Under the pieces are notes generated by a model that did no database searches, was not told the origin of the DNA, and saw nothing but the letters and a program-made list of their open reading frames with translations. The translations under genes were made by a program, and so were the position numbers. Below, one piece after another: positions 34,243 to 46,270 of a DNA stretch of 64,000 bases. Source of the stretch: Alviniconcha marisindica (taxonomy: Eukaryota > Mollusca > Gastropoda > Provannidae); assembly GCA_018857735.1 (NCBI GenBank), contig JABMCL010003304.1:419501-483500 (forward strand). Reading direction: 5' to 3'. How positions within the stretch are numbered: position 1 is the stretch's first letter; each line of letters starts with the position of its first letter.

Positions 34243-37200
34243 CTTTGACATAGACGCATGCGGTAGAGACACAGCTACCAGCTTTGTTCTCCAGCTGAAC
34301 TTTGTAGATTCCTTCATCATCTGTCAAGATTTCAGGCATGTACAGTTTGCTGAAATCATGCTCAGTGGTCACTTGGAAATCCTCAGATGGCTCAATAGGC
34401 TCGTCATCAAGGAACCAAGTGACTGTTGGGGTGGGGTGAGCACAGAATGACACCTCCAGGGTGACACTCTCACGCTCTGTGACTGTGATGTCCTTCAAGG
34501 TGGTGACAAATTGAGGTTGCGTCACTTCTTCTTCCTCTTCTTTAACTTCAACCTCAATGACTTCTGCCAGTTCTGTGACTTTTTCAGTTTCAGTCTCCGT
34601 GGGCGCTTCAGGCTGCACCTCTGTTGGCATGTCAGCAGGAATTTCAGCCTCAACTTCAATGGTTGAAACCTCTGAAGGCTTCTCCTCTTCAACTGAAATG
34701 ACCTGTGACACTTCCTCTGTGACTAATTCTTCTGGTTTGTGTAGATCCAGCTCAACAGGTAGACCTTCCAGTGTTGCCTCAGAGATCATCTCCTCCACGT
34801 CTGTCTTTGATAGTTGTTTGTCATCAATACTGATCGTTTCTCGGAGTTCTTCAATGATCTCCTCAGGGGCCTGCTCTGTTGCAACTTCTGTGGTGAGGTC
34901 TTCTGGCTTAGTGTCTTCTGGCACAATTTCAACATCAACTTCTGCCAGTTCTTCTTTCTCGACAACAACAAACTCGGACAGTTCATCTGGCAGTTGCTCA
35001 GAAACCTCTTCTGTGCCAAATGAAACAATCTCTTCTGTGTCCTGGGTCGGAGCCTCCACTTCCACAACATCCACTTCAAAGGCGGTTTTTGTTTCAGCTG
35101 TGAGAGTCTCTTTTGTCTCTTCAATGACTTCCTCAGTTGGTTTTTGAGCTTCAACCTCTGTCTCAATTTCTTGAGGTGTCTCCTCAGTAATTTCAAGTGC
35201 AGCCTCCACTTCTGAAGGTTTGACTTCTTCAACTACTGGCATATCTGTGACAACCTCAATGACCTTTTCGGTGGTCTGCTCAGCTTCAACCATCTCAAAG
35301 TCCTCAGGAGATTCCTCATGGATCTCATCAGCTGCTACCTCTACTTCAGCTGGTTTCTCTTCCTCTGTGGCTGTTGTTTCAATAACAGTCTCAGTGACCA
35401 TCTCAGTTGGTTGCTCAGGTGTGATCTGAACTTGCAAGTCTTCTGGTGCTTCGTCCAAAGTTGTGTCCAAAGTCACTTCAACTTCTGCTGGTTTTCCCTC
35501 CTCAACAGTGATTGTCTCCTTGACCTCTTCCACTACCTCTTCCATGGGTTTCTCAGCTTCCAGCTCCACCTGCAGTTCTTCAGGGGCCTCTTCAGCAGAT
35601 TCACTTTCCACCTCCACTTCTGAAGGCTTCTGCTGTTCCACAGTCAAAGTTTCAATAACTGTTTCTGCCATTCCCTCGGTGGTTTGTTCTGTCTGGATGT
35701 CCACCTGCAGCTCTTCAGGCACTTCACCCACAGTCTCTTGAGCCACCTCAACTTCAGTAGGCTTCCCTTCCTCAACAACAATTGATTCCCTGGTTTCCTC
35801 CACCACCTCTTCCATGGGCTGGGCAACTTCGAAGGCTTCCTCTGTGAGGTCCTTGCTTTGTGATACATCAGTGACCACTTCAGCCTCTTCTGTCTTAAAT
35901 GGAATTTCTTTTTCAATAATGATAGTTTCCTGCATCTGCTCAGCAACCTCCTCAGCAGGTTTTTCTTCTTCGTAGGTTTCTTGGATGACATCACTTTCAA
36001 TGAGTTCAATGGTTTCTTCAGTTTCATCAGCTTTAACAGGTTTCTCTTCTTCTACAACAGCAATTTCCTCAACCAGCTGAGTGGTTTGTTCAGAAGGCTG
36101 TTCAACTTCAGGAGCATCTGCATATTCTTCACTTTCAATGGTTTCAGTAATTTCAACTGCCTCCTCAGCTTCTGCTGGTTTCTCAGATTCAATAGAGATG
36201 ATTTCTCTAACTTCTTCGACAGTTTCTTCAGTTGGTTTTTCCATGTCAAATTCAGCAGGCTGCTCATCAGTCTCCTGTTCTTCAATGGCTTCTTCAACCA
36301 CTTCTACTTCAGCTGGATGACCAATGTCTATTTGGATTTCAAGTTTGGATTCTTCAATTTCTGTCTCAGATGGCTGCTGTATTTCCATCTCAGAGATGTA
36401 CTTGTCAGCCTCAGTTTCCTCCACTGTCTCCTCTGTTTCTTTGACTTCATAAGAGATCTGCCCCTCAATCGTGATGGTTTCAGTGGTAGTGTCAATCTCT
36501 TCTTCCTCTGGCTGAGTTTCTTCCGGCCTCTCTACAAGAACTTCAACAGTGCTCTGTTCAACAACTGTCTCAGCTTCTTCTGTCTCAAAAGGCTGCTCTT
36601 TCTGGATCACCAGGGTTTCTTCAAATGATTCCACCACTCTCTCCTCGGGCTGTTCAGCGAGGACCTCCTCAGATATTTCTCTGGCATCAAGGGTGTCTAC
36701 TGTTTCCTCGGTCTGTTCCACCTCATAGGGAACCTCCGTGTCAACAGTGATGGTTTCCTTGGTCTCCTCCACCTGATCTTCTTTGGGTCTCTCTGTCTCC
36801 ACCTCTGGAACCAGCTCCTCCACTTTAGACTCCTCTGCAGTCTCTTCTGAGATCTCCACCTCAAACTGCTTTTCTTCCTCTGCAATGACAGTTTCCGTTA
36901 CAGTGCTTGTGACTTCTTCAGTGACTTGTTGAACTTGAGTTTCTTCGGGTACTTCTTCAGTGTCGTCCTTTTCCACCACTGCCTCAGTTTCTTCCACTTT
37001 GAAAGGCTCCTTGGAGACTGAAATGGTTTCTCTGATTTCTTCAGTGATGTCCTCAGATGGTTTCTGTACCTCCACAGCAGTCTCTTCTTGAGGTATTTCT
37101 TCAGTGACTGTTTCAACAGCTTCTTCTACCTCTGATGGTTTTTCTGTCTCAATTGCTACCACTGTCCCAGTCTCAACAACCGTGTCTGCTGTGGGTTCTT

Positions 37201-40167
37201 CTGATTCCACATCAAATGAGACTTCTTCAGTTTCTTCTGGTGTAACTTCCACCTGCACTTCAGACACTTCAGAAATGGGGACATCATCCAGTTCAATGGT
37301 TTCCCTGATCTCTTCTGTTGTTTCTTCCACGGGTTTCTGTGTTTCTGTCTCTTTGACAGAGTCCACTTCAGCTTCTTCGACAGCAGTCTCTAAGGCTATG
37401 ACATCTGAAGGCTTCTCCTCTTCCACTGCAACCAGTTCTGAGATTTCCTGTGTGACTTCTTCCTGTGGTTGTTGGGCAGAGATCTGGATGCTGACTTCTT
37501 CAGTGTGTGAAGTTTCCACATCCTCCTGGGTAAACTCAACCTTGAAGTGTTTCTCCTCCTCCACAGATACAACATCAGTTGTTTCCTCAGCAATGACGGG
37601 GGAGATTTTCTCAACCTCAGTCTCTGATGCAATGTCTTGGGTTCCAATGTCTTCAATAACCAGTTCCACTTGGTCAGTTTTCTGGGGCTGTTCCTCTTCA
37701 AGAACGATGACCTCTCTTGTTTCTTCCCTTACCTCTTCCTCTGGCCTCTCCACCTGTGCAACTGTAAGATCTTCCGGGGATGTTTCTCTGGGGATGAACT
37801 CAAGGGAGACTTCAGACGGTTTCTGTGACTCGAGCTCAATTGTCTCTCTAACTTCTTCTGTGGTCTCTTCAATTGGTTGAGCAGTCTCAAACTCTGGTTT
37901 TATTTCAGCTTCTTGCTCATCCACTGTCACTTCAAGCTGAAATACTTCAGAGGGCTTTTCCTCTTCTACATCAAAGGATTCTCTGACTTCTTCCATAGTT
38001 TCTTCTGCAGGGCGTTCAATCTCAGAGACTTCAATTTCTGATACTTCAGCTGCTGTGATATCAATCTCAAGCTGTTTAACTTCAGTGGTGGTCACGCCTT
38101 CAACTGTAACAGTTTCTCTTATTTCTTCTGTTGTTTCTTCTCTTGGTCTGTATACCTCAACATCTCGTTCAGGAGAAACATCTTCTAAGGGTTGCTCTGA
38201 CACAAGCTGGTCAACTTCAGAGGGCTTCTTCAGCAGCGTCTCTTGCACAGCTGTGACAACTGGAGTAGTTTCCACTTGAGGTCTTTCCTCAACAACAGTT
38301 TCAATAGATGGTGGTGTGGTTTCGAGCTCAACCTCTTCCTCTCTGACTTCCGCATCAAGTTGGACTTCTAAAGGCTGAGGCTGGGGTTCCATGGAGATAT
38401 CCTGCTTAAAGCGTTGGTCTTCTGTGATCTCAACTTCCTCCTTCTGTTCCAGCTCAATCGTTTCCCCAAATGACACTTCAGTCTCTTTGCTGGTTGTGTC
38501 TATCTGGAACTGGACTTCTTCAAGTTCAGGTTGTTCCCGGGAAATGTCCAGAGTCAGCTCTTCCCTGAAATGTTCATCTGGACCAGTCTCCACTTCTGTT
38601 AAGTCAGTCTTTTCAACCTCTAGAGTTTCTCTGAAAGTTTCCATGGTGACCTCTTCAGGCTGCTCCACCTCTACCTCAACTTCAGATTGAGGCTGGGGTT
38701 CCATGGAGATCTCCTGCTTAAAGCGTTGGTCTTCTGTGATCTCAACATCTTCCTTCTGTTCCAGTTCAACTGTTTCCCTGAATGACACTTCAGTCTCTTT
38801 GCTGGTTGTGTCTATCTGGAACTGGACTTCTTCAAGTTCAGGTTGTTCTCGGGAAATGTCCAGAGTCAGCTCTTCCCTGAAATGTTCATCTGGACCAGCC
38901 TCCACTTCTGTTAAATCAGTCTTTTCAACCTCTAGAGTTTCTCTGAAGGTTTCCATGGTGACCTCTTCAGGCTGCTCCACCTCTACCTCAACTTCAGATT
39001 GAGGCTGGGGTTCCATGGAGATCTCCTGCTTAAAGCGTTGGTCTTCTGTGATCTCAACATCTTCCTTCTGTTCCAGTTCAACTGTTTCCCTGAATGACAC
39101 TTCAGTCTCTTTGCTGGTTGTGTCTATCTGGAACTGGACTTCTTCAAGTTCAGGTTGTTCTCGGGAAATGTCCAGAGTCAGCTCTTCCCTGAAATGTTCA
39201 TCTGGACCAGCCTCCACTTCTGTTAAATCAGTCTTTTCAACCTCTAGAGTTTCTCTGAAGGTTTCCATGGTGACCTCTTCAGGCTGCTCCACCTCTACCT
39301 CAACTTCAGATTGAGGCTGGGGTTCTATGGAGATCTCCTGCTTAAAGCGTTGGTCTTCTGTGATCTCAACATCTTCCTTCTGTTCCAGTTCAATCGTTTC
39401 CCCAAAGGACACTTCAGTCTCTTTGCTGGTTGTGTCTATCTGGAACTGGACTTCTTCAAGTTCAGGTTGTTCTCGGGAAATGTCCAGAGTCAGCTCTTCC
39501 CTGAAATGTTCATCTGGACCAGCCTCCACTTCTGTTAAGTCAGTCTTTTCAACCTCTAGAGTTTCTCTGAAGGTTTCCATGGTGACCTCTTCAGGCTGCT
39601 CCACCTCTACCTCAACTTCAGATTGAGGCTGGGGTTCTATGGAGATCTCCTGCTTAAAGCGTTGGTCTTCTGTGATCTCAACTTCCTCCTTCTGTTCCAG
39701 CTCAATCGTTTCCCCGAATGACACTTCTGTCTCTTTGCTGGTTGTATCTATCTGGAACTGAACTTCTTCAAGTTCAGGTTGTTCCCGGGAAATGTCCAGA
39801 GTCAGTTCTTCCCTGAAGTGTTCATCTGGACCAGCCTCCACTTCAGTTAAATCAGTTTTGTCAACCTCCAGAGTCTCTCTGAAAGTCTCCACAGTGACCT
39901 CTTCAGGCTGCTCCACCTCCACTTCAACCTCAGGCTGAGGTTGAAACCCAATAGTGATTTCCTGTTTGAAACGTTGATCTTCAGGAATTTCAACACTTCT
40001 CTCCTCTTGCTCAATCTCAAGTGTCTCCTTGAAAGTGGCCTCTGTGACTTTCTGAGAAATTTCCACATCAATGGTACTCTCTTCAGGTTTGGGCTCAATG
40101 GTCACCTCCTCTTTGAAGGAGACCTCCAAAGGCGACCCAGGCCCTTCAGATGAAGGAGCACTGGATG
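34243..40167 (-). CDS. E19: 5.9-kb repeat exon fused to Ig 11
   Basis: This 5,925-nt exon (about 1,975 codons) is phase 1 at both ends (acceptor ATTGTTCCAG, donor GTGAGAG). After ASSAPSSEGPGSP come five 104-residue units plus a partial sixth (about 38.4-39.98 kb), with landmarks EDQRFKQEISIEPQPQSEVE, ETFRETLEVEKTDLTEVEAG and PDEHFREELTLDISREQPEL. Roughly 30 looser units of 35-45 residues follow, with the theme VEEEKPSEVEV and EEVTEEIRETI. The last 90 residues are an Ig: PQFVTTLKDITVTERESV, HPTPTVTWFLDDEPIEPS, LTDDEGIYKVQLENKAG. The F-strand Cys is absent. The low-complexity part is acidic and is expected to be disordered and extensible. Confidence 0.93.
38400..39980 (-). repeat. 312-bp coding tandem repeat, five copies, in E19
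   Basis: The word GCTTAAAGCGTTGGTCTTC recurs every 312 bases, with units starting near 38400, 38712, 39024, 39336 and 39648 and a diverged sixth near 39960. Each encodes 104 residues. The copies at about 38703-39002 and 39015-39314 are identical at protein level. Confidence 0.93.
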
Positions 40168-41962
40168 CTGGAACAATAAGAGGGGACAAACTGCAAGTCC
40201 TTCCACTGGCAATGAGCCAATACAATGTTGTGAATGATTCTGCTCTCCTTGGCTTGGTGTCGATTTTTGTTCATTCTTTGGTGTGTTTTTTAGCCTGCTC
40301 TCTTCTCAAATTTAGCCATGGAAGATTGTGTCTTTAGGGCATCCACCCTCCTTTGTCTCCTGCCTCCATTTCCACCTTTTTTCACACCCAGTTAACAGCC
40401 TAAACCACCAGATAGGATTTTTGTATCTGGGCCAGTTTTAAACGAACTGCCAGCAAATCCTACAATGCCATTTTCCTCACCACCAACACATTACTTACCT
40501 TTCGCTTATCAGCTGTCCTGCTTTACGGGCCCTTCCATTTTTCGGGGATGGGGGGTGGGGTTAAATTAAGAAGATCTGGATATAAGGTTGTGGGATTTAA
40601 TGGAGAACATTAACTGCAAACGGTAAACATGGACTTGCAACAGGGAGTGGGCTCTGTGGATTGAGTATAATAAGCATAGGTTCGCTGAAAGTTTTAACAG
40701 GTGGAACTACTTGTATTTTCTGGACTTTACAACTAGAAAAATAGGCAAAAATCTTACAAATGGAACTATGCACACTCTGCAGGACTGTTTGTTTCGGCAC
40801 ACAGGCTGAAAGGGATGTTGCTGACAACACTGGACAGCAACAAGCACACTACAGAGGAGATTCAAAGTTGTTTCACTCTAGAAGTACCTAAGTAAAGCCA
40901 CAAAAAAGCAGATTTTCATATCTCAAAATATCTACCATCAAATGCTATGTAGCCAAACAGCACACAGCTAAATCACGTCCTCACAGAAATTCTAGCCTAA
41001 TGATATCATTACAGTGGGAGACTGCATTCATTACAGTATTTGGTGCCAGATCTCAGGCAGCAAATCTGAGGTAAACTGGGATTTCACAGGGTGGGAACAA
41101 AACACGAGATGGTGAGGAAGGTGGCAAAATACCCAGCAACATCAGGAGAGAAAACAGGTCTCAAACCATGGCATGTCGGAACATGGTATGGTATGGTTTG
41201 GCACAGATAATACAGTATGGTACGGTATGGTACAGGGTGTGGAAAAGGAGGGAAAACCCGGCAAGGAGGAATCACCCAAAAGTTTGTTCAAATGGCAAAC
41301 AGGACAAAGGAGGGTCGGGTGTAAAACGCTGCGGATCATCCATAAGGGAGGAGTGGGAGGGACAAACAACATCCAGTTTTAAAATGTTTCCAGGAAGAAC
41401 CAACACCAAAGACAAAGAGAGATCAACAAAGATCAAAGATGTACATTCAAAGATGTGTACACTAGCTTTCAGAAAAACACTAAAAGTTAAAACAACAGCT
41501 GGCATAATTGTGAAAGCCATCACCAATTTACAAGAGAAATTCAAAAAGTTTTACAGAGGAAAATACACCTTAAAAAAAAGAAAAAAAGTCTGATTCCAAG
41601 AAGCAACTGGCAAATCTCAAAATAGGTTCTGTTATGTTGTTCCAGTACATACACAACATAATTATAATACAGAACATAAAAGATGTCAAAACAAGATCAA
41701 ATTTAGATGTTTGTTCCTCTCTGTATACTGTTAATAATTTGTCCTTTGTAAATAATTGAATTTTGAGACAGCCTATTACTCTGTGGATTTTGGAATCAAA
41801 CTTCTGAGTTTGTATGACAGCAAAATTACAATATCAACAAGGCAGGCAATATTGAAGTTTTACTAGAAGGGGGGAAAATGTGATCTAATCCAGGAATATT
41901 ACCCATTCTTCAAAACACGAAAGGGGAAAGTAAATGTGTTGCCAAAACAAACCAATACTCAC
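40168..41962. other. Intron between E18 and E19
   Basis: Mostly unique sequence. It includes a short TATGG-type tandem repeat (about 41183-41237). A perfect donor-like site at 40490-40500 has no open exon in the right phase in front of it. Confidence 0.6.
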
Positions 41963-44900
41963 GTAGCACAGTGATGTAGGCGACTGAGGTGCAGCGACCA
42001 ACCTTGTTGACAGCCTCTACACGGTACTCGCCCTCATCATCAGGTAGCACCTCCAAGATCGTCAGCACCGAGTGACCTCTTTCTGTCACAACGGTGATCT
42101 CCTCAGACAAGGTAAGAGGCTGGTCATCGAGGTGCCAGGTCAGCTCAGGCATGGGTCGGCCAGTGGCCACCACTTCCAGCCTCATCATTGTGCCCTCCAT
42201 GACAGTGATGTCAGACAGCATGACTGTGAAGCTAGGGGCCTCCAGCTCTTCTTCTTCTTCGGGTTTGGCGGGCAGTTCAAGTTCAATCTCTTCCCTCACA
42301 ACCTCTTCTGTAGTTGGCATTTCAACCTCCACTTTCTCCTGGACTGTGGTACTGATGGTTGACACAACCTTGGTCTCAGCCTCTTCAATGATGTCATGGA
42401 CCAAACCAGAGACGTAGGTGTCCAGAGCCTCATCGGGTTGTTCTTCAGCAGGCTTCACCTCCTCTGGGGCTTGTTCCTCCTCCAGAGGTGCCTCCTCAGC
42501 AACAATGGGCTCCTCCGGGGCCTGCATCTCCTGGACGTCTGTGATGATTTTCTCTACAAATTCTGTCGCAAATTGCTCAATTTCCTCCTGCACAGCCTTG
42601 CTGATTGCTTCTTCAGGCTGCTCTTCAACGTCCGACACCACAATCACTTCTTCTGTCTCTTTGGTCTGGAATTCTTCAGGTTGTTTGGTCATTGCCTCCA
42701 GCACCTCAACAGTGACTTCCTCCATCTCAGGTTTAGCCTCTGTTTCTGGCTCTACACCTTCTGCAACTGTCACTGCTGGGATCTCTTCCTCTACAGGCTT
42801 TGTCTCAAATTCTGCTGGCTTTTCTTCAGCTGTCTCAACCAGCTCAGAGGGAATTTCAATGACGCCAGCTTCACTAGCTCTTTCTTCAGTGATTGCCTCA
42901 ACTTCAGGCTGGGTCACCATCTCCTCTACAGTCTCAGTCTTGAACTGCTCTGTAGTTTCTATTATGGTTCCCTCAGCTGGGGCAGGCGTGTCTAGCGGGA
43001 TGGCTTCTTCGCTTTCTTCAGAAGGAACTTCAGCAACCTCAGGCTGTTCAACAGTTTCTGCTATAATCTCTGTCTGGTATTCTGATGGATGCTGAATAAC
43101 TGATGTCAGTGTTTCCTGTGGGATTTCAGCTTCTGCCGCCTCCTCAGTAACTTCTTCAGCAACAGGGGTGACCTCGGCTTCATCAGTAACTTCTTCAACA
43201 GCTTCAGTCTTGTACTCTGAAGGCTTTTCTTCCATGCTTTCAGCCAAGTCCACTGTGATGACACCCACCTCGGCTTCCTCGAGTACTTCTGCTTCAACAC
43301 CAGTTGTCTCAGCTGGTTCAACTGTTTCTTCAACAGTCTCAGTTTTGTACTCTGATGGGTACTCCTGTTCAGTCCCCACAAGTTCAACAGAGATTTCAGA
43401 TGGGACAGCTTCTTCCATTGTTTCCTCCTGAACATCAGTCACCTCAGGCATGTCAGTGACCTCAAGGACAGTTTCTGTTTTGTATTCCAATGGCTGCTCC
43501 TGTTGGATGCCAACAAGGTCCACAGAAACTTCAGATGGGACAATTTCTTCTGTTGGTTCCTCTGTGACCTCAGTCACAGTAGGTTGTTCAGAGACCTCTT
43601 CAACAGTTTCTGACTTGTACTCAGAGGGCAGCTCCTGATCAGCTCCAACAAGCTCCACAGAGACTTCAGAAGGAACTACCTCCTCTGTTGTTTCTTCGGT
43701 AACTTCTGTGACTTCCGACTGCTCTGTGGTTTCTTCGACAGCTTCAATCTTGTACTCAGAAGGCTGCTCTTGCTCGGCTCCAACAAGATCCACAGAGATT
43801 TCAGATGGGACAACTTCTTCAGTGACTTCTTCTCCAACTTCTGTGACCTCGGGCTGCACTCTGACTTCTTCAACTACTTCAGTCTTGTACTCAGAAGGTT
43901 GTTCTTGCTCAGCTCCCACAAGTTCTACGGTTATCTCAGAAGGCGAAACTTCCTCAGTTGTTTCTTCTGTGACAAGAGACACCTCAGGCTGTTCTGTAAC
44001 CTCTTCAACAGTTTCAGTCTGGTACTCAGAGGGCTGTTCCTTGCTAGCATCAATCAGCTCCATGGAGATCTGGGACTCAGCGGCTAGTTCTTCTGCTTCT
44101 TCCTCCACAAGGGAGATGGTAGGCTGCTCAATGTCCTCTTCAGTTGTCTCAACTTTGAGCTCTGCAGGCTGTTCCTTGGCGGCATCAACCATGTCAGCAG
44201 GTACCTCCACCTCAATGGCAGCATCAGATACCTCCTCTGGGACAGCTACTACTTCAGGTTGATCAACAATTTCTTCCAGAGACTCCGTTTTGAATTCTGA
44301 TGGGACTTCCTCGCTTGTTGTCATCAGATCCACAGGGATTTCTGAGGTTTGGGCTTCATCAGGGACGCCAGTGACAACATCGCTCACTTCTGGCTGCTCC
44401 ACTGATTCCTCCACCACTTCCGTCTTGTACTCGGCAATGGTTTCCTCAGTTGTGGCAGAAATGTCAATGACCACATCCTCTTCAGCAGCAGAGGTGGACT
44501 CAAATGGCACCTCAGAGACTTCAGGCTGCTCAGCAGTTTCCTGGACAATTTCTACCTGGAACTCTGCCTCGGGCTGCAGTGTTGGCTGGGACAGTTCCGT
44601 AATCACTTCTGAAGGGACTGCAGCTTCCTGGTCCTCAGAAATGACCTCCTCCACCTGGGGAACCTCGGATACCTCCTGCACAGGTTCCGCCTGGAATTGG
44701 GTCTCTTCCGCTGACACCTGCAAGGCCTCACTAGGCTCCTGGGTCTCAGCAGCTGCTTGGGATGGGATATCACTGATGACTATGACAGCCTCTTCTTCAG
44801 GCTGGTCCTCTGCCTCGGCTTGCACAACATATTCTGGAGCAGCTTCTTCTTTGGGAACATCTTCCTCAAGCTCAGTCAGCTCTGTTGAGATCTGCTCTTG

Positions 44901-45046
44901 AAGCCTCTGGATTTCCTCCACAAACTCGCGTGAGTGTGTGGGCATCTCAGTGTCTGAATCAGCAGGAGTTGGTTTGGGAGAAGATGGTTCAATGGAAGAC
45001 ATCATGGACTCTGAAGCTTCCTCACTATCAGGTACGTATTCATATG
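41963..45046 (-). CDS. E18: 3.1-kb repeat exon fused to Ig 10
   Basis: This 3,084-nt exon (about 1,028 codons) is phase 1 at both ends (acceptor CTCTTTTCAG, donor GTGAGTATTG). It opens with YEYVPDSEEASESMMSSIEP, rich in Ser/Asp/Glu. Many degenerate units of about 40 residues follow, with the core VELVGAEQEQPSEYKTEVVE and EEVTEQPEVTEVTEETTEE. The last 90 residues are an Ig domain: APSFTVMLSDITVMEGTMM, TGRPMPELTWHLDDQPL, LPDDEGEYRVEAVNKVG and VAYITVL. Both Ig cysteines are absent, while Trp is kept. The repeat-plus-Ig fusion in one intron-free exon is repeated in E19. Confidence 0.92.
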
Positions 45047-45314
45047 CTGAAAAGAGAAATAAATACAATAATGAGTATGCGCTAGTCAAACTTTTTCCAA
45101 ACACTGATAAATGCACAATGTACAAGCAAAAAATATAGATGTATAAAAAGAAATTAAATAAATGAGACAGGGAAAAATAAAAATAATGGTGAAACAAATG
45201 GAAATATACCTCAAACTGGAACAAACTGCAAGTACAACATAAAACATTGTTAGACTGAAGGTGACAAAGTATCTTTTTTTTAACAATAATAGACAAAGAA
45301 AACATGCTACTCAC

Positions 45315-45630
45315 ATTCCACCTCGAGGTAGGCCCGAGTGACAGCTTCCCCATGGATGTTGACTGCAACACAGCGGTATTCACCAGCATCCTGTGGAAAG
45401 ACCTCTGCGATGAGAAGGGTGCATGCCCCAGACTCCGTGTCGTATGACAAGGTGAAGTCCTGATTCTCTGCAATAGGCTTGTCATCATGGAACCACGAAA
45501 TGTCTGGCATTGGGCTGCCAGTGACCTCACAACGAAACTTAACCTCTTCTCCATCCATGACTTTGAGTGACATGAGCCCCCAGGTGAACTCGGGGGCCTT
45601 GCCCTCCACTGTCTCTGGCACCTCCAGCAC
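45315..45630 (-). CDS. E17: Ig 9
   Basis: This 316-nt exon is phase 0 in and phase 1 out (acceptor TGTGTTGCAG, donor GTGAGTAG). It holds one complete Ig domain: APEFTWGLMSLKVMDGEEV, FRCEVTGSPMPDISWFHDDK, FPQDAGEYRCVAVNIHGEA and RAYLEVE. Both cysteines and Trp are present. It follows E16 directly in phase 0, so E16 plus E17 behave as a single unit of repeat followed by Ig. Confidence 0.91.
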
Positions 45631-45684
45631 CTGCAACACAGAGCCGGGAAGAGGATAAAATAAGAATGGTTTCCCTGACACACT

Positions 45685-45835
45685 GTTTGAATATTAAGTA
45701 AAAAATAACCAGGCATACTTGAGGACAGACTGCAGTCTCAGTCAGAACCTTTGAATATTCAGTAAAATAATAACTGGCAAGCCTGGGCATACTTGTGAAC
45801 GGGCCGCAAGCTCAGTCAGACAGTCAGTAAACCAG
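45685..45835. repeat. Direct repeat of about 72 bp
   Basis: TTTGAATATT(A/C)AGTAAAA, GGCATACTTG and GCAGTCTCAGTCAG/GCAAGCTCAGTCAG occur twice in order, in the intron between E16 and E17. Confidence 0.7.
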
Positions 45836-46270
45836 TGAGTGAACTAATGTCAGTTAATTAGCTGGTCTGTTAGTTAGTCAACAGCAGGTTACATCCTGAA
45901 AGCAAGTCTGCTGCACATCTATTCTTCCTCCATTTACTATTTGCTTCATAAATATACAACATCCAGTCAACCTTGAAGGTCATATCAGGGTAAAATACAA
46001 CTCACCACATCATATATTATCTTAAATTTAAAAAGTCAACTTTGTGTACATATAAAAGTTGTTTTTGTAAAAGAAATATTTAAAAAAAACGCACACAAAC
46101 TCTGTTATTAATATTGCATCACTTTAAGGAAACTAAGTCACTTTACAACAGAAGATTAATTCAAAATGATAAATAAGCTCTTCTAACGTATGTTAGTTTT
46201 TTGTTTTCACTTACGAAGAGAGAAAAAAAATCAAACAAAAGAAAACATCATATCCCCCCAAAATACTCAC

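Noticed and set aside
40493..40560. Perfect donor (AAAG then GTAAGT) in the intron between E18 and E19
   Set aside because: Every upstream acceptor choice gives a stop or the wrong phase; it is probably a decoy site.
34557..44901. Long plus-strand Ser/Thr-rich and Phe/Leu-rich open frames opposite E18, E19 and E24
   Set aside because: They are exact antisense of Glu/Val/Thr codons (GAA/GTT/ACT) in the repeat exons, have no splice or domain signals, and follow the repeat periodicity of the minus-strand gene.
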